The notes beneath the pieces were generated by a model. That model saw only the letters and a program-made list of their open reading frames with translations, ran no database searches and was not told where the DNA came from. This document shows, in pieces, positions 1-5,025 of a stretch of DNA of 6,718 bases; the stretch's first letter is position 1, and every line of letters starts with the position of its first letter. Position numbers and translations under genes: made by a program. This stretch comes from Oligoflexia bacterium (GTDB taxonomy: Bacteria; Bdellovibrionota; UBA1018), in contig JANXTV010000096.1 in the NCBI GenBank assembly GCA_025352185.1, positions 1 to 6,718 on the forward strand, read 5' to 3'.

Positions 1-685
1 GGTCGAAGGAAATGTCGGGCGTCCGCAGGTGGCGTACCGCGAATCGATTTCGGCGATGGCGACCGGCGAAGGGAAATTTCACCGCGAGATGGCGGGTAAA
101 GGACAGTTCGGTCATTGCATCATGAAGTTCGAGCCGCTCCCGCGAGGAAAAGGTTACGAATTCGTCGACGGGTTTAAAGCCGACCAAAAAACGTTTCCGA
201 AGAACTTCGTGGCCGCGATTGAAAGCGGTATGAAGGAAGCATTCCTCGGCGGAATTACCGTGGGTTATCCGGCGGTCGATATTCGCGCGACCCTGCTTTC
301 GGCGACCTATATTGACGGGGAGTCGACGGACGTCGGTTATAAAATCGCCTCGACGCTCGCATTTAAAGACGCCTGCGCGCGTGCGAAACCGATCATTCTC
401 GAGCCGATGATGGCGTGCGAAGTTTCCTGCCCCGACGACTATATGGGTGGCGTAATTGGAGATCTAAACGCACGCCGGGGAAAGATCCTGAGTATGGCGC
501 CAAAACATGGCCTCCAGGTGATTAAAGCCGAAGTTCCGCTCGCCGAGATGTTCGGTTATTCGACCGCGCTTCGTTCGCAGTCTCAGGGACGCGCGACTTA
601 CGCCATGGAGTTCGCAAGTTATCACGAAGTAACTCCGGCGATTTCGGACGAAATTAAAATTCGGGCCGGAGTCTTAATCCGATAA
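1..685 (+). CDS. fusA: Elongation factor G, C-terminal part (5' end outside window)
   Basis: This GTPase moves tRNA and mRNA through the ribosome, or with RRF splits it in recycling paralogues. The frame is open from base 2, so the gene begins before the window; the GTG at 29 is internal. About 228 residues remain, covering the end of domain III, domain IV and domain V. Family blocks are clear: NVGRPQVAYRE, GKGQFGH (domain IV loop 1), GYPAVD, AKPIILEPMM, VIGDLNARRGKI, PLAEMFGYSTALRS and the closing GRATYAMEF. Oddly, where canonical EF-G reads YHDVDSS at the domain IV tip, this protein reads YIDGEST, so the translocation His (His583 in E. coli) is Ile. That raises the possibility of an EF-G2/spd-type paralogue, although its place before the S10 operon is typical for the str-operon copy. 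It ends with TAA, 13 bases before the next gene, so the two are probably co-transcribed. The family is certain; the subfamily is open. Confidence 0.96.
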   Translation, partial: VEGNVGRPQVAYRESISAMATGEGKFHREMAGKGQFGHCIMKFEPLPRGKGYEFVDGFKADQKTFPKNFVAAIESGMKEAFLGGITVGYPAVDIRATLLSATYIDGESTDVGYKIASTLAFKDACARAKPIILEPMMACEVSCPDDYMGGVIGDLNARRGKILSMAPKHGLQVIKAEVPLAEMFGYSTALRSQSQGRATYAMEFASYHEVTPAISDEIKIRAGVLIR

Positions 686-698
686 GTGCCGAAGGAAA

Positions 699-1619
699 GT
701 GAGCGGGGATAGTTTCTTGAAAGTATTTAAATCCGCGCTAAAAATCATAGGTTTCACGAGTATTCTCCTCACCGTCGCAAGCTCTAGTGCGCGCGCCGCT
801 CCACTGAAGGTAATGACCTTTAACGTGATGTGCGATTTTTGCGGCACGCATGAAGAAAATAGCCGTTTTCGTGAGAAGTTGGCGGGCGTTGCGGATACCA
901 TCCGGCGCCACCATCCTGATCTCATCAGCCTCCAGGAAATTTGGAGCGGGTCGGATATTCGAAGTCTGGAAAAGCAACTCGGCGATGAGTACTCCGGAAT
1001 TTATGCGAATGGTTTACTGCTTGGTTATGCGGACCCGACGCTCTTCGTTCGAAAAGCGCGATTTAAAGTATTGGATCGGGACGGAATTTGGCTGGGCCCG
1101 AAAGCGCCCGGTTTTAGTCTGGGTTGGGCTACCAGTTTTCCACGGCGGTTAGAATGGGTGGAGCTGGTGGACGAACTCGATCAAAAGAAGTTTATCTTCG
1201 CCGGAACCCATTTCGATAATCGTTCGGTGAATAAAGATCCGAGCGTCGATCTGGTAATCGAAAAACTTCGGCAAGTTTCTCTGCCCGTCATTTTCGCCGG
1301 GGATACGAACCTAAAGCCGAGCTATCCCGGATATGAAAAAATGCGGAGTGCATTTCGGGACACTTTTTTTGAAGTGAAAGAGCATCCCTACTTTTCGAAT
1401 GCATCCGTCACGAACGCCGACGGCTGTAACGTGACGAAAGCGCCCAGCTTCCCCGAATGTCGGGTCGACCACGTTCTCCTTTCGAACGGGGCACCCTGGA
1501 AGGTGACGAAATGGGGAGTCGATACGTACCGATACTTTGGAAATCAGGCGTTTCTCTCGGATCATCGGGCGGTCATCGTCGAGCTCGAGTCGGTTTCGTC
1601 CATCCCGATACCGAAGTAG
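699..1619 (+). CDS. Secreted endonuclease/exonuclease/phosphatase (EEP) family phosphodiesterase
   Basis: This is a metal-dependent phosphodiesterase of the DNase I/sphingomyelinase/Exo III fold; the substrate (nucleic acid, phospholipid or other phosphoester) cannot be told from sequence. A hydrophobic N-terminus ends in ARA at residues 31-33, a good signal peptidase I site, so export is predicted. The mature domain has the expected motifs in order: TFN (Asn42), SLQE (Glu80), GTH (His171), GDTN (Asp202, Asn204), VDH (Asp257, His258) and SDH (Asp288, His289). Nothing catalytic is missing and the length (306) fits one EEP domain. Four cysteines (45, 48, 243, 254) could form disulfides outside the cytoplasm. 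The GTG start has AAGGA only 2 bases upstream, which is tight. An in-frame TTG at 717 has GGGGA 7 bases upstream and gives a cleaner signal peptide starting MKVFKSALK, so the true start may be 717. The gene lies between fusA and rpsJ, an unusual place for an exported enzyme. Confidence 0.9.
   Translation: MSGDSFLKVFKSALKIIGFTSILLTVASSSARAAPLKVMTFNVMCDFCGTHEENSRFREKLAGVADTIRRHHPDLISLQEIWSGSDIRSLEKQLGDEYSGIYANGLLLGYADPTLFVRKARFKVLDRDGIWLGPKAPGFSLGWATSFPRRLEWVELVDELDQKKFIFAGTHFDNRSVNKDPSVDLVIEKLRQVSLPVIFAGDTNLKPSYPGYEKMRSAFRDTFFEVKEHPYFSNASVTNADGCNVTKAPSFPECRVDHVLLSNGAPWKVTKWGVDTYRYFGNQAFLSDHRAVIVELESVSSIPIPK
705..709 (+). promoter_or_regulatory. Candidate ribosome binding site for an alternative TTG start at 717
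   Basis: GGGGA lies 7 bases before an in-frame TTG at 717. The AAGGA at 692-696 lies only 2 bases before the GTG at 699. Spacing and signal-peptide shape favour 717; start-codon preference favours 699. I left the gene at 699 because the evidence does not settle it. Confidence 0.4.
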
Positions 1620-1659
1620 AGTCTTGCCGCACTGCATTATGAATAATTTCTCTACTTCG
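1612..1659 (+). repeat. 10-bp perfect inverted repeat spanning the EEP gene stop codon
   Basis: CGAAGTAGAG at 1612-1621 is perfectly complementary to CTCTACTTCG at 1650-1659, with a 28-base loop. The left arm contains the TAG stop (1617-1619) of the EEP gene. A smaller 4-bp AT hairpin (ATTA 1636-1639 with TAAT 1644-1647) can form in the loop. No run of T follows the right arm, so this is not a canonical intrinsic terminator. It could act as an mRNA 3'-end stabiliser, a processing site between the fusA-EEP and rpsJ segments, or a protein-binding palindrome. Confidence 0.55.
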
Positions 1660-1662
1660 TGA

Positions 1663-1691
1663 TTGCGCACCCTGGTTTTCCTGGGTATTCA
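1663..1691 (+). promoter_or_regulatory. Weak candidate promoter upstream of rpsJ
   Basis: TTGCGC (1663-1668) and TATTCA (1686-1691) are separated by exactly 17 bases. Each box matches only three of six sigma-70 consensus bases. A transcript from here would begin roughly 90 bases before rpsJ and carry the 1730-1753 hairpin in its leader. It is the best-spaced pair I found in this gap, but it is weak, and rpsJ may simply be read through from fusA. Confidence 0.18.
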
Positions 1692-1729
1692 TCGAAAACT
1701 TCAAAATAACGACGACTTGGGAAAGATTG

Positions 1730-1753
1730 CAGATCGGTCACATCCCCGATCTG
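1730..1753 (+). promoter_or_regulatory. 8-bp stem-loop in the rpsJ leader
   Basis: CAGATCGG (1730-1737) pairs perfectly with CCGATCTG (1746-1753) around an 8-base loop. It sits 34 bases before the rpsJ ATG and 21 bases before its ribosome binding site. No T-run follows, so it is not a standard terminator. S10 operons in several bacteria carry leader structures bound by a ribosomal protein (L4 in E. coli); this could be an analogous element, or a DNA palindrome bound by a regulator. The role is inferred. Confidence 0.45.
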
Positions 1754-1774
1754 GGAACTTCCTAAGTAATAACA

Positions 1775-1779
1775 GGGAG
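1775..1779 (+). promoter_or_regulatory. Ribosome binding site fixing the rpsJ start
   Basis: GGGAG lies 8 bases before the ATG at 1788. Three other possible starts crowd here: ATG 1780 (out of frame), GTG 1782 (2 bases away, too close) and ATG 1797 (17 bases away, too far). Spacing selects 1788. Confidence 0.7.
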
Positions 1780-1787
1780 ATGTGGGT

Positions 1788-2102
1788 ATGGCAGCAATGG
1801 AACATAAGATTCGTATTAAGTTAAAAGCCTTCGATCACCGCGTTCTCGATCAATCCGTATGGGAAATCGTGAATACGGCGAAACGCACGGGAGCCACGGT
1901 CCGCGGACCGATTCCTCTTCCGACTGTGATTAACCGATATACGGTTCTCCGTTCTCCACACATTGATAAGAAGTCGCGTGAACAGTTCGAGATCCGAACC
2001 CACAAGCGCCTTCTCGATATCCTCGAACCTACTCAGCAGACGGTTGATTCTTTGATGAAGCTTGACCTTTCTGCCGGTGTGGATGTAGAGATCAAGTCCT
2101 AA
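1788..2102 (+). CDS. rpsJ: 30S ribosomal protein S10
   Basis: S10 is a component of the 30S head and is also known as NusE, a partner of NusB and NusG in antitermination. The 104 residues match the family length (103 in E. coli). Hallmarks are KIRIKLKAFDH near the N-terminus, TGATVRGPIPLPT at 34-46, the RSPHIDKKSREQFEIRTHKR block at 55-74, and a C-terminal strand ending GVDVEIKS. The ATG at 1788 is chosen for its GGGAG at 8 bases; a GTG two codons upstream would add only Met-Gly. In most bacteria rplC follows closely, but here 359 bases of non-coding sequence intervene, so S10 may be expressed partly apart from the downstream genes. No terminator is evident after it. Confidence 0.98.
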   Translation: MAAMEHKIRIKLKAFDHRVLDQSVWEIVNTAKRTGATVRGPIPLPTVINRYTVLRSPHIDKKSREQFEIRTHKRLLDILEPTQQTVDSLMKLDLSAGVDVEIKS

Positions 2103-2143
2103 CTGAAAACGTTAGATACTTGAGTGAGCGATACTGCCGTGCG

Positions 2144-2178
2144 TACCGAGTCTTTTATTAGACTCATCCCGCTCGGTA
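2144..2178 (+). promoter_or_regulatory. Pair of mutually exclusive hairpins downstream of rpsJ
   Basis: TACCGAG (2144-2150) pairs with CTCGGTA (2172-2178) over 7 bp. Alternatively GAGTCT (2148-2153) pairs with AGACTC (2160-2165) over 6 bp with a 6-base loop. Both use GAG at 2148-2150, so the complete forms exclude each other, although a joint fold with a bulge is possible. No T-run follows either. Overlapping stems of this kind can form a switch, but could also be a simple processing or stability structure. Confidence 0.4.
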
Positions 2179-2266
2179 AGTCGAACCAAGCAGCGAAAAT
2201 ACCTAAAACGGACGACTTAATCTTCTCCGCTTCGAACGTAAAAATCGCAGTTTAGCTCGATAGATC

Positions 2267-2333
2267 TTCATGAAAGCATCCGGCGGCTTTTCTGACCTCT
2301 TCTCTGATCTTTCAGACGATGAGTTCATGAAAG
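2267..2333 (+). repeat. Direct repeat of TTCATGAAAG (two copies, 57 bases apart)
   Basis: The identical 10-mer occurs at 2267-2276 and 2324-2333. Its core TTCATGAA is itself palindromic, so each copy could be a dyad for a DNA-binding protein. Both copies fall in the same reading frame (Phe-Met-Lys), so they could also be coding. Chance cannot be excluded. Confidence 0.35.
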
Positions 2334-2347
2334 TAGCTTCCCGGTGA
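2270..2347 (+). other. Possible 25-codon small ORF in the rplC leader
   Basis: ATG at 2270 opens a 25-codon frame ending in TGA at 2345-2347. It encodes an acidic, Phe/Ser/Asp-rich peptide containing GFSDLFSDLSDDEF and ending MKVASR. There is no clear Shine-Dalgarno sequence; only a weak purine patch (GATAGA) lies upstream. The frame continues upstream for about 18 sense codons beyond an in-frame TAG at 2261. It could be a leader peptide, the remnant of a decayed gene, or chance. I recognise no family and do not call it a gene. Confidence 0.2.
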
Positions 2348-2461
2348 TGCTGTGCTGATCGAAATATGGATACTGGTCCTATTTTTTTAAACGCGTCTGC
2401 AAACCAATCCGAATCCACAAATGGAAGCGGGTGGTTTTGACGCAAATGGAGAGAATGAACT

Positions 2462-3214
2462 ATGTCGGAAACTACGACGACTCCCGAAAACACTGTGGCA
2501 GCTGCTTCGGGCAAAGGTACGAGCGTAATGTTCGACCAAGGCCGCGGCGGACTCTTCGGTGTTAAAGCCGGGATGACCCAAGTTTATAATGCTGATGGCG
2601 GCCTGATCGCGGTTACCGTAATCGATCTTCGCGCAAACACCATCACTCAAGTGAAAACGAAAGCTAAAGAAGGCTATAACGCCCTCCAGATTTCGGTCCT
2701 TGAGAAAAAAGAAAAATCTACGAATAAGCCTGAGCTTGGACACTATAAAAAGTCTGGCGCCGCGGGTGGTTTCTACTACACGAAAGAATTCCGTCTCCCC
2801 GCTAACGCGAAGATGGATGCTTTCACTGCCGGAGCGACCCTCGCTCCCGACTTCGTTAAAGAAGGTGACCTGGTCGACCTGATTGCGATTTCGAAAGGTA
2901 AAGGATTCCAGGGCGGCGTGAAGCGCTTTCACATGGCTGGATCCGCAGCATCGCACGGTAACTCGGTAACGACTCGGTCCCTGGGATCGATCGGTAACCG
3001 CGCCGACCCTGCTAAGTGCTTTAAGAATAAAAAAATGCCGGGCCAAATGGGTAACGTGCAGGTCACCGTTCAGAACGTACGCGTAGTGAAGGTCGATGTC
3101 GAAAACGGCATCCTCCTCGTGAACGGTGCAGTTCCGGGCGCAAAAAGCGGAATCGTAGCGATTCGCAAGTCGGTCAAAGCAATGATCAAGGCTGCGAACA
3201 AGGCTCGGAAGTAA
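2462..3214 (+). CDS. rplC: 50S ribosomal protein L3, with N-terminal extension
   Basis: L3 is an early-assembly 50S protein whose central loop reaches toward the peptidyl-transferase centre. The fold begins at GLFGVKAGMTQVY (residue 30). The hallmark loop HMAGSAASHGNSVTTRS and then GSIGNRADPAKCFKNKKMPG lie at 157-194, and the core ends NGAVPGAKSGIVAIRKSV. At 250 residues it exceeds E. coli L3 (209), mainly through about 28 extra Thr/Ser/Ala-rich residues at the N-terminus. GGAGAG 8 bases before ATG 2462 supports the long start; an in-frame ATG at 2528 (Met23) has only a weak AAAGG. The Gln methylated by PrmB in E. coli L3 (GSIGQ) is Asn179 here, so that modification is not expected. The gene opens the tightly packed part of the operon after a long untranslated gap. 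Confidence 0.97.
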   Translation: MSETTTTPENTVAAASGKGTSVMFDQGRGGLFGVKAGMTQVYNADGGLIAVTVIDLRANTITQVKTKAKEGYNALQISVLEKKEKSTNKPELGHYKKSGAAGGFYYTKEFRLPANAKMDAFTAGATLAPDFVKEGDLVDLIAISKGKGFQGGVKRFHMAGSAASHGNSVTTRSLGSIGNRADPAKCFKNKKMPGQMGNVQVTVQNVRVVKVDVENGILLVNGAVPGAKSGIVAIRKSVKAMIKAANKARK

Positions 3215-3226
3215 CGGAGATATACG

Positions 3227-3856
3227 ATGCCAACCATTGAAATTGTAAACCAAGAGAATAAAAAAGTCGGGTCGATGGACCTTGCGGACGCCGTGTTCGC
3301 AACGGACATTAACTACCCACTCGTTCACCAAGTGATTAAGGCCCAGCTGGCCGGTCGTCGTCAGGGCACTGCCAAGACGAAGACGAAGTCGGAAGTTCGC
3401 GGAGGCGGTAAGAAGCCGTTTAAGCAAAAAGGTACCGGTAGCGCACGCCAAGGTTCGACTCGGTCGTCCCTGAACGTGGGTGGTGGTCAGAACTTCGGAC
3501 CTCAGCCTCGCTCTTACGAGCAGTCGACCCCTAAAGAGATGATGCGCGGAGCTCTGCGCTCGGCTCTTTCGGATCGCCTGAAAGCAAAGCGCCTCCTCAT
3601 CGTTGACGAATTTAAATTCGCGAACGCGAAGACGAAAGTTTTCGCCGAAATGATGACGAAAAATTTCAAGCTCGAGAAGGTTCTAATCGTAGACGAAAAG
3701 AACCTGAATCTCGAACTTTCCGGCCGTAACGTTCCGAAGGTTCGCGTCCTTCGTACCGAAGGTCTTAACGTCTACGATATCGTCCGCCACGAGTGGATTT
3801 TCATGACGAAGAAAGCGGTTGCCACCATCACGGCCCGTCTTTCTAACGAGGCGTAA
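3227..3856 (+). CDS. rplD: 50S ribosomal protein L4
   Basis: L4 is a primary 23S rRNA binder whose extended loop forms part of the exit-tunnel constriction; in E. coli it also represses the S10 operon. The protein has 209 residues (201 in E. coli). The loop runs from about 43 to 95, with RRQGTAKTKTKSEVRGGGKK, then FKQKGTGSARQGSTRS and GGGQNFGPQPRSY. The rest is the globular RNA-binding domain with the conserved MMRGALRSALSDRL and a C-terminal WIFMTKKAV segment. The family motif RSPxWxGGG is RSSLNVGGG here, so its Pro and Trp are absent, while the lysine matching E. coli Lys63 is kept. GGAG sits 7 bases before the ATG, 12 bases after rplC. Whether L4 also controls this operon is unknown; structured leader candidates exist upstream. 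Confidence 0.98.
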   Translation: MPTIEIVNQENKKVGSMDLADAVFATDINYPLVHQVIKAQLAGRRQGTAKTKTKSEVRGGGKKPFKQKGTGSARQGSTRSSLNVGGGQNFGPQPRSYEQSTPKEMMRGALRSALSDRLKAKRLLIVDEFKFANAKTKVFAEMMTKNFKLEKVLIVDEKNLNLELSGRNVPKVRVLRTEGLNVYDIVRHEWIFMTKKAVATITARLSNEA

Positions 3857-3866
3857 GGAGTAGACG

Positions 3867-4157
3867 ATGAGAACTATTTACGAAGTTATTAAGCGTCCCA
3901 TCATCAGTGAGAAGAGTACGGCTCTGGCCGAAGTCGGCGGGAAGTACGTATTCGAAGTGGATGCCTCGGCAAATAAGCACGAGATCCGCGATGCTGTACA
4001 GCAACTGTTTAAAGTGAACGTCCGCGAAGTTCGGACGATGATCATGCACGGAAAAGTGAAGCGTTTAGCTCGCTCGACCGTGAAACGTACGAACTGGAAG
4101 AAAGCGATCGTCAGCCTTGCAGAAGGCCAAAAGATCGACTTCTTTCAAAACCAATAA
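3867..4157 (+). CDS. rplW: 50S ribosomal protein L23
   Basis: L23 sits at the outer rim of the peptide exit tunnel, where trigger factor, SRP and the translocon dock. The 96 residues are close to the family norm (100 in E. coli). Landmarks are IYEVIKRPIISEKS at 4-17, with the chaperone-docking ISE at 13-15, the long loop-helix around KHEIRDAVQQLFKVNV, GKVKRL, and TNWKKAIVSLAEGQKIDFF at the C-terminus. The ribosome binding site AAGGAG (3855-3860) begins inside the rplD stop codon TAA and lies 6 bases before this ATG, so reinitiation or translational coupling with rplD is likely. Confidence 0.97.
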   Translation: MRTIYEVIKRPIISEKSTALAEVGGKYVFEVDASANKHEIRDAVQQLFKVNVREVRTMIMHGKVKRLARSTVKRTNWKKAIVSLAEGQKIDFFQNQ

Positions 4158-4167
4158 GGAGTGAGAA

Positions 4168-5001
4168 ATGGCCGTTAAAACATTTAAGCCTACAACTCCC
4201 TCGAACCGATATAAGACGGTAGCGGATTTCACGATCCTGACTCCGAAAAAAGAACAACCGAAGAAACCGGCATCCCTTTTCTCCAGCCTGACAAAGTCCG
4301 GTGGACGAAATAACTTCGGTAAGATGACCGTACGTCACGTCGGTGGCGGACATAAACGTAAGTACCGTGTGATCGATTTCGCTCGGGATAAGCGTGAAAT
4401 TCCGGCCGTCGTTTCGTCCCTCGAGTACGATCCGAACCGTACCGCTTACATCGCACTGCTGAACTACGCAGACGGCGAAAAGCGTTACATCCTTGCTCCG
4501 CTCGGACTTAAAGTCGGCGACCCGGTGCTCGCATCGGACACGGCCGACATTAAGCCTGCGAATAACCTTCCGCTTTCGAACATTCCGGTTGGAACGTTCC
4601 TCCATAACGTCGAAGTAGAGCCAGGTAAGGGTGGGAAACTTTCTCGCTCGGCCGGTAACTTCGCCCAGTTGATGGCTAAAGAAGGCGTTTACTGCCAAGT
4701 GAAAATGCCTTCGGGCGAAGTTCGCTTGATCCATGCTCGCTGCCGCGCCTCGATCGGACAGATCGCGAACACGGAGCACGAAAACATTGCCCTCGGTAAA
4801 GCTGGACGTAAACGCTGGTTAGGCGTTCGCCCGACGAACCGAGGGGTATCCATGAACCCGATCGACCACCCACACGGTGGTGGTGAAGGAAAAAGTTCCG
4901 GTGGTGGTCACCCACGTACTCCGTGGGGAGTTCCTACTAAAGGCTTTAAGACGCGTAACAACAAGCGCACTGACGCTTTTATCGTAAAGCGGCGTAAGTA
5001 A
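4168..5001 (+). CDS. rplB: 50S ribosomal protein L2
   Basis: L2 is one of the most conserved 50S proteins, needed for subunit joining and for placing tRNA at the peptidyl-transferase centre. Its 277 residues match the family (273 in E. coli). The OB-fold RNA-binding part holds SGGRNNFGKMTVRHVGGGHK at 44-63 and EYDPNRTAYIALL at 86-98. The SH3-like part holds RLIHARCRASIGQI. The C-terminal signature MNPIDHPHGGGEG at 229-241 includes the functionally important His234 (E. coli His229), followed by HPRTPWGVPTKG and a basic tail. The ribosome binding site AAGGAG (4156-4161) overlaps the rplW TAA, again 6 bases from the ATG, implying coupling with rplW. Nothing essential is missing. Confidence 0.99.
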   Translation: MAVKTFKPTTPSNRYKTVADFTILTPKKEQPKKPASLFSSLTKSGGRNNFGKMTVRHVGGGHKRKYRVIDFARDKREIPAVVSSLEYDPNRTAYIALLNYADGEKRYILAPLGLKVGDPVLASDTADIKPANNLPLSNIPVGTFLHNVEVEPGKGGKLSRSAGNFAQLMAKEGVYCQVKMPSGEVRLIHARCRASIGQIANTEHENIALGKAGRKRWLGVRPTNRGVSMNPIDHPHGGGEGKSSGGGHPRTPWGVPTKGFKTRNNKRTDAFIVKRRK

Positions 5002-5025
5002 ACGCTCTAACTAAGGAGATCGACT

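Larger units (their letters stand above)
2103..2461 (+). other. 359-base intergenic region between rpsJ and rplC
   Basis: No recognisable gene lies here. It contains alternative hairpins at 2144-2178, a TTCATGAAAG direct repeat (2267-2276 and 2324-2333), a 25-codon open frame (2270-2347), a small hairpin (TCTGA 2303-2307 with TCAGA 2312-2316) and a run of seven T at 2382-2388. The stem before the T-run is poor (CCGGT 2341-2345 with ACTGG 2372-2376, one G-U pair and a 26-base loop), so I do not call a terminator. I searched for sigma-70 boxes and found no convincing pair. The length and structure suggest an untranslated leader for the rplC-onward transcript, which is inference. Confidence 0.5.

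Noticed and set aside
1640..1663. Seven-codon ATG frame (MNNFSTS) inside the gap before rpsJ.
   Set aside because: It is very short, lacks a ribosome binding site and lies within the inverted repeat loop and arm.
1669..1686. Small hairpin ACCC-T-GG-TTTT-CC-T-GGGT in the gap before rpsJ.
   Set aside because: The stem is interrupted by a T-T mismatch with no T-run after it; too weak to call a terminator.
1711..2218. GACGACTT shared by the rpsJ upstream gap (1711-1718) and the rplC upstream gap (2211-2218), suggesting a common operator.
   Set aside because: One shared 8-mer is expected by chance between gaps of this size, and the flanks do not match.
2341..2388. Possible intrinsic terminator: a stem ending near 2376 followed by seven T.
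   Set aside because: The stem is only 5 bp with one G-U pair and a 26-base loop, and the T-run starts 5 bases after it.
2203..2514. A 103-codon minus-strand frame covering most of the rpsJ-rplC gap and the rplC start.
   Set aside because: It overlaps the rplC start and ribosome binding site, shows no family features and its composition looks non-coding.
2387..3451. A 354-codon open frame on the minus strand over rplC and the start of rplD.
   Set aside because: It is antisense to two certain ribosomal genes, has no recognisable domain and reflects their codon bias.
4111..4779. A 222-codon minus-strand frame across rplW and rplB.
   Set aside because: It is a shadow of highly conserved L23 and L2 coding sequence, with no domain or plausible start context.
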